Positions 34,574 to 43,106 of a stretch of 64,000 nucleotides of DNA are shown piece after piece. Position numbers and translations under genes: made by a program. The notes below the pieces were generated by a model. The model worked only from the letters and a program-made list of their open reading frames with translations. It made no database searches and was not told the origin of the DNA. Numbering within the stretch: position 1 is the first letter of the stretch; every line of letters begins with the position of its first letter. This DNA comes from Rhodococcus sp. PAMC28707 (GTDB lineage Bacteria > Actinomycetota > Actinomycetes > Mycobacteriales > Mycobacteriaceae), in assembly GCF_004795915.1 (NCBI RefSeq), contig NZ_CP039253.1:992001-1056000 (forward strand), in the 5' to 3' direction.

Positions 34574-36265
34574 TCAGTCCCCCAACCGAAGTGGCCCAAT
34601 ATCACCGAACACATCTCCCGGGCCAGGGTTTGTTTTCGCTGTTCCACCGCCGAGATGATGCACCACTCCCCACATCGCATTGAGTGCAGTCTGGATCGCA
34701 CCTTCGGCCCACCCCGCGGTCCACGAAATGTCGTCTCCGGCCAAGAAGATCCCACGATGCCGCTCGTCGAAATCGTCTTGCAGGAAATGCGAGAACAATC
34801 GCTCCTGATATCGATAGTGGCCGGGCAGGTTCGCTTTGAAGGCTCCCATGAAGTCCCGCTCGGTCTCCCACGACAAAGTGACGGGATCGCCGATGATGTG
34901 ACCTCGGAAGTCCACGCCCGGATAGATGCCCTCCAGCGAACGAAGCATGATGTTCATCCGCTCGACCGGGTCCAGCGCCAGCAACTTCAGGGAATCGTCC
35001 GACCAGGTGTACGAGAGGCAGATCAGTCCCGGATTACCCTCCCCCTGATCGAGCAGATACGTCCCCCGACTCATCCGATCCGTCAGCGTCATACTGACGA
35101 TGTCGCGGCCGGTGAGCGGGTCCTTGTCCTTCCAGAACGGGCGGTCCACGAGCACGAACACCTTGGTCGAGCCCATGTAATGCGTCCGCTCGACAGCCGT
35201 CCAATGGTCGATGGGAAGCAGATCGTCGTCACATTCGATGTTACTGAGCAACATCCACGACTGGGCAGTCACCACTGTCGCTGGGAAGGTGCGGGCTCCC
35301 CCTTCACTGTCGTGCACCACCGTTCCACCGGCGACGCGTCGTAGCTCGGTGACGCGCGGACTCGGCGTCCCTTCGTTCAGCGACGCGACCGTGGTGCCCA
35401 CCGGCCAGTGCGCCGAGTGTGGTGCGGGCGCCGCGCTTGTCCACAGTCGTTGGGGTAATTGTTGAGCGCCACCGATGATGCCGCGATGGTGGTCGTCCGC
35501 TGCGGTCACCACGACCCGAAGGATTTCCAGGATGGAGTTGGGGTAGTCGGTGTCCCATCCGCCGGTGCCGAAACCGACCTGCCCGAACAGTTCTCGCAGA
35601 CGAAATGATCCGAAGTGCTCGGACTCGGCCAGAAACCCATAGAATGTCTGATCGTCCAACCGCACTACGATCTCGTTCCACAGCCGCTTGATCTCGTGTG
35701 TGTCCCGCGCTCGGATCGCCCGCTGGAGGGGAATCAGTTCGGCATACTGCTCCAGAGTGCGCTGCCAGGCTCGGGCAACCTCGCCGAACACCGAGGGCAG
35801 GTCTTCGAGACTGCGCGCGTAGTAGCTGACACCCTTGAGGTCGATCACGGTGCTCGGGGTGACCTCGGCAAGCGGATTGGGGAACGGCTCGGTGTGCAGA
35901 CCCATTGCATCCAGATAGTGGAACAGCGCAGTCGACGAAGGAGGAAATCGCATCGCGCCCATCTCGGCCACCACTCCATGGTGGTCGTCGAACTTCACCG
36001 ACCGCATGCGACCGCCGATCTGATCCGACTCGTAGACAATCGGTTTCAGGCCGATTCTCATCAGCTCGTACGCGGTGACCATGCCCGCGAGGCCGCCGCC
36101 GATCACTGCTACCTCGGTTCCATATGCCGATTCAGGCACCGAGCCGAGTCCGTTCGGGTGAGCCAGATAATCGTCGTATGCAAACGGAAAGTCCGGACCG
36201 AACATGGTCAGCGGTAACTCGTGTTCGTCCTCGACGGTGCTGTCCGGGCTGACGGGGGTGGTCAT
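34574..36265 (-). CDS. Flavin 2-monooxygenase of the DavB family (lysine/arginine 2-monooxygenase)
   Basis: A 563-aa MAO-fold flavoprotein. FGPDFPFAYDDYLAHPNGLGS, VAVIGGGLAGMVTAYELMR, GEMGAMRFPPSSTA-type FAD contacts, FGQVGFGTGGWDTDYPNS and GIFLAGDDISWTAGW track Pseudomonas DavB (L-lysine 2-monooxygenase) from end to end, as I remember it. Such enzymes turn a basic L-amino acid plus O2 into the amide, CO2 and water. With a guanidino-type ureohydrolase next door, L-arginine may be the substrate (giving 4-guanidinobutyramide). ATG overlaps the amidase stop by 4 bp. Confidence 0.85.
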   Translation of the reverse strand: MTTPVSPDSTVEDEHELPLTMFGPDFPFAYDDYLAHPNGLGSVPESAYGTEVAVIGGGLAGMVTAYELMRIGLKPIVYESDQIGGRMRSVKFDDHHGVVAEMGAMRFPPSSTALFHYLDAMGLHTEPFPNPLAEVTPSTVIDLKGVSYYARSLEDLPSVFGEVARAWQRTLEQYAELIPLQRAIRARDTHEIKRLWNEIVVRLDDQTFYGFLAESEHFGSFRLRELFGQVGFGTGGWDTDYPNSILEILRVVVTAADDHHRGIIGGAQQLPQRLWTSAAPAPHSAHWPVGTTVASLNEGTPSPRVTELRRVAGGTVVHDSEGGARTFPATVVTAQSWMLLSNIECDDDLLPIDHWTAVERTHYMGSTKVFVLVDRPFWKDKDPLTGRDIVSMTLTDRMSRGTYLLDQGEGNPGLICLSYTWSDDSLKLLALDPVERMNIMLRSLEGIYPGVDFRGHIIGDPVTLSWETERDFMGAFKANLPGHYRYQERLFSHFLQDDFDERHRGIFLAGDDISWTAGWAEGAIQTALNAMWGVVHHLGGGTAKTNPGPGDVFGDIGPLRLGD

Positions 36266-37074
36266 CTGCCACTCATCCCATCCTGGGGGTAAAGATCGTG
36301 TCTTCGGTCGCCCAGGTGGGTATTGATCTCCCTCGACGTGGCACGTACACCGGGATCGATATCGACCGTGAGAAGCGCCTCCCCGCGGCCGGCACGGCCG
36401 AGTTCGGATCCGTCGGGCGCTATGGCACAGGTGAGACCGCAGTACTGCAGATCGCCCTCGATTCCGCACCGATTCACGTAAGTGACGAACAGCTGACTTT
36501 CATAGGCCCGAGTAGGCACGACGTGTGTGGCAACCATGTCGAACGGGTGCATCAGCCCAGTAGGGACGATCAACCATTCGGTTCCTGCATCGGCGTGCGC
36601 ACGAACGGCTTCGGGGAATTCCACGTCGTAACAGGTCAGAAGTCCGCAGGTCAGCCCGCCGAAGTGAAACTGCACGACCAGTTCGTCGCCTGGAACGAAG
36701 TGCCCACGATCGAGCTCACCGAACAGATGCGTCTTGCGATATCGAGACACGATGGCCCCGTCGCTACCCACTACCTGTACCGAATCGTAGATTCCTTCCT
36801 CGCTTCGTTCCGGAAACCCGTACACCACAACGAGACCGGAGCTTCGGGCAATCTCGACGACGGCGTCGAAGATCGGCCCGTCTGCCGCCTCTGCACGTTC
36901 TTCTACGAGACGTCCGACGTCGTAGCCAGTCGTCGACATCTCGGGAGTGACGAGCATCGACGCTCCTGCGTCCGCAGCGGCAATCGCCGCGCGCGATATG
37001 GCAGCGAGGTTGGCCTCTACGTCGCCTGCCAGTTCGGGGCCTTGAAACAGCGACACTCGTACCTCGGTAGTCAT
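36262..37074 (-). CDS. Nitrilase-superfamily amidase, DavA-like
   Basis: A 270-aa carbon-nitrogen hydrolase. The catalytic triad is visible: Glu in TPEMSTTGYD, Lys in RYRKTHLFGELDRG, Cys in LLTCYDVEFPEAVR. It resembles DavA (5-aminovaleramidase), which hydrolyses the amide made by DavB; on arginine-derived 4-guanidinobutyramide it would give 4-guanidinobutyrate. ATG with AAAGGA 8 bp upstream; the longer in-frame start is not supported. First gene of the davA-davB pair, divergent from the ureohydrolase gene. Confidence 0.85.
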   Translation of the reverse strand: MTTEVRVSLFQGPELAGDVEANLAAISRAAIAAADAGASMLVTPEMSTTGYDVGRLVEERAEAADGPIFDAVVEIARSSGLVVVYGFPERSEEGIYDSVQVVGSDGAIVSRYRKTHLFGELDRGHFVPGDELVVQFHFGGLTCGLLTCYDVEFPEAVRAHADAGTEWLIVPTGLMHPFDMVATHVVPTRAYESQLFVTYVNRCGIEGDLQYCGLTCAIAPDGSELGRAGRGEALLTVDIDPGVRATSREINTHLGDRRHDLYPQDGMSGR

Positions 37075-37230
37075 CGGCTGGTCCTTTCCGCAGGTTTCGC
37101 GTCCGGCGGGCAGGCGCGCTTGTTCGATAATCGTGCGCCAACGAGGCACGGCCGGGCAACATAGCGCTATCGACAAATATTCGACCAACGACGCTGGACG
37201 TAACTGAAGAACTATCAGAAAGCGCTTCCT

Positions 37231-38181
37231 ATGAGCAGCGAAACGCCACCGATCGGACCGGTCGATGCGAGAGAGGTCCCGCGGTTCGCCGAGCCGACGA
37301 CTTTCGCGCGACTACCGCGGCTCGACGAAGTCTCTCGAGCCGACGTCACAATTCTCGGGGTTCCGTTCGATTCGGGCGTCAGCTATCGACCGGGGGCGCG
37401 CTTCGGGCCCGGTCACATTCGCGCTGCCTCGAAATTGCTTCGGCCGTACAACCCAGCCTTGAAAGTCTCACCGTTCGCCGAACAACAGGTCGCCGATTTC
37501 GGGGATATCGGCATCAACCCGTTCGATATCACCGAGGCACTGAATTCGGTGGAGTCGGCGGTGACCGATCTACGCGCCGACGGCTCTTCGGTGCTGACTC
37601 TCGGCGGCGATCACACGATCGCTCTCCCGATCCTGCGTTCGCTCGCGCGCGACCACGGAATGGTTGCCGTGCTCCATTTCGATGCTCACCTCGATACGTG
37701 GGACACCTACTTCGGCGCCCCGTACACCCACGGCACTCCGTTTCGCCGCGCGAGCGAGGAGGGGCTCATCGACCTCGAACGCTCCCAGCACATCGGCATC
37801 CGCGGACCGCTCTACGCCGAGCAAGACCTCGAAGACGACCGTGTTCTCGGATTCCAGGTGATCCGGTCGGATGACTACGAGGTCGACGGGGTCGCGAGCA
37901 TCGTCGAGCGGATGCGGCAGCGACTCGACGGCGGTCCGGTGTACGTCTCGGTGGACATCGACGTTCTCGATCCGGCTCATGCACCGGGAACTGGTACCCC
38001 GGAGGCCGGGGGCATGACCTCGCGAGAACTATTGAACACGTTGCGTGGACTCGTAGGACTGAACGTGGTGGGTGCAGACATCGTGGAGGTCGCCCCTGCC
38101 TACGACCACGCCGAGATCACCGGTATAGCCGCAGCACACGTCGCCTACGAACTGTTGTCCGTTCTGGCACTGAATCGATAG
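37231..38181 (+). CDS. Agmatinase/guanidinobutyrase (ureohydrolase)
   Basis: A 316-aa arginase-family binuclear manganese enzyme that removes urea from a guanidino compound. Metal ligands lie in [21 protein letters not shown] and [19 protein letters not shown]. Agmatinase (SpeB) and 4-guanidinobutyrase share this family and cannot be told apart by motif. The davAB neighbours favour guanidinobutyrase (to GABA and urea), as no arginine decarboxylase is seen. The 156-bp divergent spacer before it probably holds shared control sites. Confidence 0.85.
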   Translation: MSSETPPIGPVDAREVPRFAEPTTFARLPRLDEVSRADVTILGVPFDSGVSYRPGARFGPGHIRAASKLLRPYNPALKVSPFAEQQVADFGDIGINPFDITEALNSVESAVTDLRADGSSVLTLGGDHTIALPILRSLARDHGMVAVLHFDAHLDTWDTYFGAPYTHGTPFRRASEEGLIDLERSQHIGIRGPLYAEQDLEDDRVLGFQVIRSDDYEVDGVASIVERMRQRLDGGPVYVSVDIDVLDPAHAPGTGTPEAGGMTSRELLNTLRGLVGLNVVGADIVEVAPAYDHAEITGIAAAHVAYELLSVLALNR

Positions 38182-38201
38182 TGCCACCCCAGGCGCATAC
38201 G

Positions 38202-39407
38202 ATGAGACCGATGCCCACCCGATCGGACGCACCTGACCCGGACGGCAAGTACCAGCAGGTTGCCGACCTCGCCGCAGCCGACGCGGGTGGCTTGTCCACC
38301 GAACTTCTCGGAAATTTCCTCGAGGTACTCACCGACGCCGTCGCTGTTGGACGTCCATTGACACGTCGACAGCTGCGCACATTGCGGGTTCATGGTGATA
38401 CTGCCGCCAAGGAAGGCGTCGCACTACGGGCGTTGCTCGACCTGTACTTGTCCTCGGCCTGGCGCCTGTGGCGCGAGCTCCCCGCAGTGGTGGACGCCGC
38501 CGGGAACCCCAGCGCCGTCGTGACCGCCGGTGAAGTGATGTTGCATGCCGTCGACGATGCGGTGGCAGAGCTTGCGGAGGCGTATCAGCTCGCTCGTAGA
38601 GCGTTGGTGCGTGCCGAGGTGTCCGCTCGACGCGAGTTCGTCGACGATCTGCTCTCGGGCAGCGCCGATATCTCAGGAGTGCTGGGTCGCGCGGAGTCGT
38701 TCGGACTGGACTTGACCGGACCACACGCTGTCGTGGTCGTAGAGGCGATGTCCCCGTTCACCGACGATGCTTCGATGATCACCGACGTCGAGCGCGCGAT
38801 CGCCGGGAGCAAAGGTGACACCGAGACCTTGGTCGCCAGCAAGGAAGGCCGTCTCGTCGTCGTGTTCGCGGCGCCCGACCATCATGCGGTGAAACTGGTG
38901 ACCGAACGTGTCCGAAGCACGGTCGGCCAAGTTCACGGCACCGATGGGTGGACTCAACGTTTGGGAGTGGGACGTCCTGGTCAGAGCGCTGCCGGGGTGG
39001 CGTCCTCCTACCGCGAGGCACTCGACGCGCTCGACCTGGCGGGCAAACTCGGGCTCGACACACCGGTGTTGGATGCGCGAGACCTGCTGGTGTATCGAGT
39101 GTTGCTCGATGACCGACCCGCGATCACCGATCTCGTCGAGACGGTACTGACACCCCTGCTGGCTGCGCGCGGCGGCGCCGTACCACTTCTGCGCACGTTG
39201 TTCGCCTACTTCGAATCCGGGGGTAACTCCGCGATGACGGCGAGGTCGATGCACCTCTCGGTTCGTGCGGTCACTTACCGACTAGCTCGTGTTGCCGAGC
39301 TGACCGGCCACGATGTGAACCACCCGAGCGAGAGATTCGCACTGCAGACAGCGGTATTCGGAGCGAAGTTATTGGATTGGCCGACCAGCACCGCCTCACA
39401 GTCTTAG
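38202..39407 (+). CDS. PucR/CdaR-type transcriptional regulator
   Basis: A 401-aa regulator. A GGDEF-like central fold (HAVVVVEAMSP to about LGVGRPGQSAAGVASSYREALDAL) is followed by the C-terminal PucR helix-turn-helix LRTLFAYFESGGNSAMTARSMHLSVRAVTYRLARVAEL. Such regulators control purine, urea or amino acid nitrogen catabolism. It follows the ureohydrolase gene closely and probably regulates this module. The start is uncertain among GTG 38181, ATG 38202 and ATG 38211. Confidence 0.82.
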   Translation: MRPMPTRSDAPDPDGKYQQVADLAAADAGGLSTELLGNFLEVLTDAVAVGRPLTRRQLRTLRVHGDTAAKEGVALRALLDLYLSSAWRLWRELPAVVDAAGNPSAVVTAGEVMLHAVDDAVAELAEAYQLARRALVRAEVSARREFVDDLLSGSADISGVLGRAESFGLDLTGPHAVVVVEAMSPFTDDASMITDVERAIAGSKGDTETLVASKEGRLVVVFAAPDHHAVKLVTERVRSTVGQVHGTDGWTQRLGVGRPGQSAAGVASSYREALDALDLAGKLGLDTPVLDARDLLVYRVLLDDRPAITDLVETVLTPLLAARGGAVPLLRTLFAYFESGGNSAMTARSMHLSVRAVTYRLARVAELTGHDVNHPSERFALQTAVFGAKLLDWPTSTASQS

Positions 39408-39424
39408 TTGCCGGATTGCGGCAA
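39408..39424 (+). terminator. Short hairpin after the PucR gene
   Basis: TTGCCG pairs with CGGCAA over a 5-nt loop directly after the stop codon. It is weak and has no U tract, so it is only a possible terminator or the start of the terC leader. Confidence 0.3.
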
Positions 39425-39547
39425 TAAGAACTGGACAAACATGTCCGCGATCGCACGGTGCATGCCGCTTTCATGACAGGCACACTTGAGTAGTCGCGGT
39501 AAACAGAGTTGCCGCAGAGGAAATCGAAGCGACAAGGAGCCCATTCC

Positions 39548-39604
39548 ATGGCATCCCTGACCCAGAAGCTATCTCAATTCACCAGTAAGGACTACCGCCG
39601 ATGA
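39548..39604 (+). CDS. 18-aa leader peptide coupled to the TerC-family gene
   Basis: A short frame beginning MASLTQKLSQFTSK with a strong AAGGAG 8 bp before its ATG. Its stop overlaps the start of the TerC gene (ATGA), so ribosomes ending the leader can restart at once. The TerC gene also has its own AAGGA, which lies inside the leader frame. The E. coli alx relative is likewise controlled through a translated leader; control by translation of this peptide is inference. Confidence 0.6.
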   Translation: MASLTQKLSQFTSKDYRR

Positions 39605-40566
39605 ACGTTCCCCTCTGGGCATGGGCGGCGTTTGCCGCGGTCGTGCTCACCCTGCTCGCAATCGATTTGCTTGCGCATCGCGGTGCACACGTCATCGGCT
39701 TCAAGGAAGCTGCATGGTGGAGTGCATTGTGGGTCGGTGTCGCACTCGTCTTCGGCGGAGTCGTCTTCGCCACTCTCGGTACGACGGCAGGCGTGGAATA
39801 CACAACGGCCTGGCTCCTCGAGAAAAGCTTGTCCGTGGACAACCTCTTCGTATTCGCATTGATCTTCGGCTACTTCAAAGTTCCGAAGGAATACCAGCAC
39901 CGCGTTCTGTTCTTCGGCGTGATCGGCGCATTGGTATTCCGCGGCATCTTCCTCGCCGCAGGTGTAGCAATCGTCAGCAAGTTCACCGTCGTTTTGTTCG
40001 TCTTCGCAGCCATCCTGCTCTACAGCGCGTGGAAGCTGATGAAGGAAGAGGACGATTCGTATGATCCGAGCACTTCGCTTGCGGTTCGCCTGTTGCGCAA
40101 GGTCATCCCGGTTCAAGACGAGTACTCAGGGACGAAGTTCTTCGTCAAGGAGGCAGGAAAGCGCATTGCCACTCCGTTGTTGGCCGTCGTGGTTGCCATC
40201 GAAGCTGCCGACCTCGTTTTTGCCGTAGACAGCGTCCCTGCAGTTCTTGCCGTCAGCGACGATCCGTTCATCATCTACTCGTCGAATGCGTTCGCGATTC
40301 TCGGACTGCGCGCGTTGTACTTCCTGCTCTCCGGCCTTTTGGACAAGTTCCACTACCTGTCCAAGGGCTTGGCGATCATCCTCGGTTTCATCGGGGTCAA
40401 GTTGATCTTGCAGGCCAGCCACAAGGTCATCAGCACCTCGATCCCCGAGATTCCATCGCTGGTCAGCCTCGCCGTCATCATCGCGGTGTTGGCAGGCTCG
40501 ATCATCCTCAGCTTCGTGCGCCCGGCAAAGGAGGAGCCTTCCGACATGGCTTCCGGCGAGAAGTAA
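39601..40566 (+). CDS. TerC/Alx-family integral membrane protein
   Basis: A 321-aa membrane protein with about nine hydrophobic helices. The family motifs EKSLSVDNLFVFALIF and AVVVAIEAADLVFAVDSVPAVLAVS carry the membrane-embedded Asp/Glu residues that define TerC. Members are linked to manganese export (Alx, MeeF/MeeY) and tellurite resistance. No ter operon is nearby, so metal homeostasis or metalation of exported enzymes is more likely. Followed by a strong terminator. Confidence 0.9.
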   Translation: MNVPLWAWAAFAAVVLTLLAIDLLAHRGAHVIGFKEAAWWSALWVGVALVFGGVVFATLGTTAGVEYTTAWLLEKSLSVDNLFVFALIFGYFKVPKEYQHRVLFFGVIGALVFRGIFLAAGVAIVSKFTVVLFVFAAILLYSAWKLMKEEDDSYDPSTSLAVRLLRKVIPVQDEYSGTKFFVKEAGKRIATPLLAVVVAIEAADLVFAVDSVPAVLAVSDDPFIIYSSNAFAILGLRALYFLLSGLLDKFHYLSKGLAIILGFIGVKLILQASHKVISTSIPEIPSLVSLAVIIAVLAGSIILSFVRPAKEEPSDMASGEK

Positions 40567-40579
40567 CACGGGCAAGGCA

Positions 40580-40616
40580 AAGGGGGTATCCGACCGGTCC
40601 GGTCGGATACCCCCTT
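40580..40616 (+). terminator. Intrinsic terminator after the TerC gene
   Basis: Perfect 18-bp inverted repeat beginning AAGGGGGTATCC around a single base, followed by GTTTTC. Confidence 0.9.
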
Positions 40617-40679
40617 GTTTTCGGATCCACCTTCTCGGAGCTGTGTTTCACTCCGGTTCGTCCTGGGTAGTTGTTCGTC

Positions 40680-41228
40680 ATGACCACATCGAACTCATAC
40701 ACAGTTCCCGGCATGAGCACCGACGAGGGAGCGCGCGTCGCGGCATTGCTTCAGGATCGACTGAATGCGTACAACGACCTGCACCTGACCCTCAAGCACA
40801 TTCACTGGAATGTCGTGGGTCCCAACTTCATCTCCGTCCACGAGATGCTCGATCCGCAGGTGGAAACCGTACGCGGATTCGCCGATGACGTCGCCGAGCG
40901 CATTGCGACACTGGGATCCTCGGCGAAGGGCACCCCGGGCACCATCGTCGAGCAGCGCTCATGGGACGACTACTCGATCGGGCGGGCCACAGCCATCGAA
41001 CACCTCGGCGCACTCGACCTCGTGTACACCGGTGTCATCACCGACACGCGCAAGGCAATCGAAGAGATCGGCAAGGTAGATCCAGTCACCGAGGACCTGC
41101 TGATCGGGCAAAGCGGTCAACTCGAACTCTTCCACTGGTTTGTTCGCGCGCACCTGGAGAACTCCGGTGGACAGCTTTCCACAAGCGGCGCATCGAGCGA
41201 GAAGCAAGCTGCCGCAGACGCGGGCTGA
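40680..41228 (+). CDS. dps: Dps-family DNA-binding ferritin-like protein
   Basis: A 182-aa mini-ferritin that oxidizes and stores iron and protects DNA. The ferroxidase ligands span the subunit interface: HIHWNVVGPNFISVHEMLD. ASSEKQAAADAG is a flexible C-terminal tail. An alternative start lies at MSTDEGARVAAL 11 residues on; neither has a strong ribosome binding site. Standing behind the TerC gene it fits a metal/oxidative stress context. A hairpin follows. Confidence 0.9.
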   Translation: MTTSNSYTVPGMSTDEGARVAALLQDRLNAYNDLHLTLKHIHWNVVGPNFISVHEMLDPQVETVRGFADDVAERIATLGSSAKGTPGTIVEQRSWDDYSIGRATAIEHLGALDLVYTGVITDTRKAIEEIGKVDPVTEDLLIGQSGQLELFHWFVRAHLENSGGQLSTSGASSEKQAAADAG

Positions 41229-41562
41229 GTGAATTCATTTTGAATCACCGATCGAGTTTGAGACGGAATAATCCGGGGTAACATCAGTTGCCCGACGCTC
41301 CACTGAGGAGCGTCGTGTCTTTCGTCCAGCCAGTGGCGAACCGCTTGCGCGGGCATCTTTCATGTGTCATAACAATGACACCCAGAAGGCTATGTCGTCG
41401 TGGGCCCGAGCGGTGTCGGCTTGAATTCGACTTTGTGAGAAGTTCGAAAGATCTACCGCCACTGTAGATCCAAGAGACATCAGGGTAAGTTCTCAGGTGG
41501 TTGGCGATCAACGCAATCATCTGATGCCGCACGCAGAATCCAATTCGAAAGAAGGAACAACA
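41229..41562. other. 334-bp intergenic stretch after dps
   Basis: No gene seen. It contains the dps terminator (41293-41315) and, at 41364-41381, the inverted repeat GTGTCATAACAATGACAC, which could be an operator for the small membrane protein gene that follows. The base composition is more AT-rich than the neighbours. Confidence 0.6.
41293..41315 (+). terminator. dps terminator hairpin
   Basis: CGACGCTCC pairs with GGAGCGTCG over ACTGA, followed by TGTCTTTC. Confidence 0.75.
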
Positions 41563-41718
41563 GTGATCGTCCTGGGAATCATCCTCGCGCTCATCGGCTT
41601 TTTCACGTCGATCAGCATCCTCACCACGATCGGCATCATCCTGATCGTCGTCGGTGCCGTCCTCACCATTCTCGGTGCAACCGGGCGCGCTATCGGCGGC
41701 CGCAAAACCTGGTATTGA
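41563..41718 (+). CDS. Tiny two-helix membrane protein (DUF6131-like)
   Basis: A 51-aa protein with two hydrophobic helices (IVLGIILALIGFFTSI and IGIILIVVGAVLTILG) and a basic end GRAIGGRKTWY. This pattern is common in actinobacteria, where it is annotated DUF6131; function unknown. GTG start fixed by AAGGA 6 bp upstream. It has its own terminator, so it is probably monocistronic. Confidence 0.7.
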   Translation: MIVLGIILALIGFFTSISILTTIGIILIVVGAVLTILGATGRAIGGRKTWY

Positions 41719-41744
41719 TCGCCAGGTAGTGCCCTTGCACTCAG

Positions 41745-41776
41745 ACGAGGCCCCGTGCACCAGCGCGGGGCCTCGT
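41745..41776. terminator. Terminator between the tiny membrane protein and citE
   Basis: ACGAGGCCCCG pairs with CGGGGCCTCGT over 10 nt, followed by TCGTTTTC. Placed between converging genes, it can serve both. Confidence 0.85.
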
Positions 41777-41805
41777 TCGTTTTCACAAAGCTCTTCGAGT
41801 CCGCG

Positions 41806-42621
41806 TCAGCGAACCAACCCTCGACTACGACGTATCTGCTCGGCCTGGCGCAACACCGGCGCATCGACCATCTGCCCTTCGAAGCGAAATACTCCGCGCT
41901 CATCGGCAGCAACCGCAACCACCCGGTCAGCCCAATCGATCTCTGCCTGAGTAGGCGCAAAGGCCTCTCGAATTATCGGTAACTGCGACGGATGAATAGC
42001 AACCTTCCCGTCGAATCCGACGGCCACGGCATCCTCCGACTCGGCCGTCAAGGTAGCGATGTCACCGATATCGAGCACCACCGAATCGAGGGCGAACACA
42101 CCACGCGCTTTGGCTGCAAGCAATGTCGTCGACCGAACATGCTGTGCCACATCGCGGTACGTACCGTCAGGGAATCGGCTCGACCTACCGCCCAGTGCTG
42201 CGATCAGGTCCTCGGCACCCCACATCACCCCGATCGAATTACCTGCGCCGAGGCTGTGGAACACAGCGACGGCACCGAGCGGTGATTCGACGAGTGCAAT
42301 CACCTCGTACGGCGCGGCCGCATCGATCTGAGCAGAACTTTCACATTTGGGCAGCATTACCCTGCGATACGACGTCTGGGCGAGTGCTGCCATATCAAGG
42401 TCGAAATCGGCAGTGCCGTGCGCGTTGACTCGGACGACGGTGAACCCCGGGTCGAGAGGGGTGGACAGCAACGATTGCCTGGCTTTCGGCTTGTCGCCGG
42501 CAGCTACAGCGTCCTCCAGATCGAGAATTACGACGTCGGCCCTCTGCGCAGCCTTTTCGTAACGTTCCGGTCGATCCGCCGGACAGAACAACCATCCAGG
42601 CCCCGGCGGCACCCACGTCAC
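41806..42621 (-). CDS. CitE-like beta-hydroxyacyl-CoA lyase
   Basis: A 271-aa HpcH/CitE-family lyase. GWLFCPADRPERYEKA, the metal-site LDLEDAV, the conserved Arg in VRVNAHGT and ALVESPLGAVAV are all present. The Rv2498c orthologue is a stereospecific lyase acting on (S)-citramalyl-CoA and HMG-CoA-type substrates in itaconate and leucine breakdown (published knowledge). GTG start overlapping the maoC stop (GTGA). Last gene of the leucine operon. Confidence 0.85.
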   Translation of the reverse strand: MTWVPPGPGWLFCPADRPERYEKAAQRADVVILDLEDAVAAGDKPKARQSLLSTPLDPGFTVVRVNAHGTADFDLDMAALAQTSYRRVMLPKCESSAQIDAAAPYEVIALVESPLGAVAVFHSLGAGNSIGVMWGAEDLIAALGGRSSRFPDGTYRDVAQHVRSTTLLAAKARGVFALDSVVLDIGDIATLTAESEDAVAVGFDGKVAIHPSQLPIIREAFAPTQAEIDWADRVVAVAADERGVFRFEGQMVDAPVLRQAEQIRRSRGLVR

Positions 42622-43106
42622 GACGCGTCCTCCGCGGGCCGGAGCCGGACTAGAGTCTTGCGGACCGCCGTCGCCACGACGTCGCCGTGTTGGTTGCGTC
42701 CGGTGTGAGCGAAGGTGACGATGCCCTCTCCGGGGCGAGATTTCGATTCGCGCTTGTCGACGATGAGCGTCTCCGCATACAGCGTGTCCCCGTGAAACAT
42801 CGGCTTCGGGAACGTCACCTCGGAAAAACCGAGGTTGGCCACGATCGTGCCCTGCGTCAGCTGCGCTACCGACAGGCCGACGACTGTCGAGAGAGTGAAC
42901 ATCGAGTTGACCAGTCGTGCGCCGAACGCTGTGCCCTCGCTGAAGGCGGCGTCGAGATGCAACGCCTGGGTATTCATCGTCTGCGCGGTGAAGAAGGTGT
43001 TGTCGGCCTCGGTGACCGTTCGGCCGGGCCGGTGTTCGTAGACGGTGCCGAGCTCCATCTCCTCGAACCACAGCCCGCGCTGACGGACGCGCTTGTCCGT
43101 AGTCAT
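42618..43106 (-). CDS. MaoC-family enoyl-CoA hydratase
   Basis: A 162-aa hot-dog-fold hydratase. TVTEADNTFFTAQTMNTQALHLDA contains the hydratase Asp/His pair region. The equivalent gene Rv2499c lies between citE and fadE19 and is proposed to hydrate itaconyl-CoA or methylglutaconyl-CoA. Overlaps the flanking genes by 4 bp on both sides. Confidence 0.85.
   Translation of the reverse strand: MTTDKRVRQRGLWFEEMELGTVYEHRPGRTVTEADNTFFTAQTMNTQALHLDAAFSEGTAFGARLVNSMFTLSTVVGLSVAQLTQGTIVANLGFSEVTFPKPMFHGDTLYAETLIVDKRESKSRPGEGIVTFAHTGRNQHGDVVATAVRKTLVRLRPAEDAS

Noticed and set aside
39408..39547. yybP-ykoY manganese riboswitch before the TerC gene
   Set aside because: I looked because alx/TerC genes often carry one. 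I could not find the conserved loops, only a small hairpin and the leader peptide frame.
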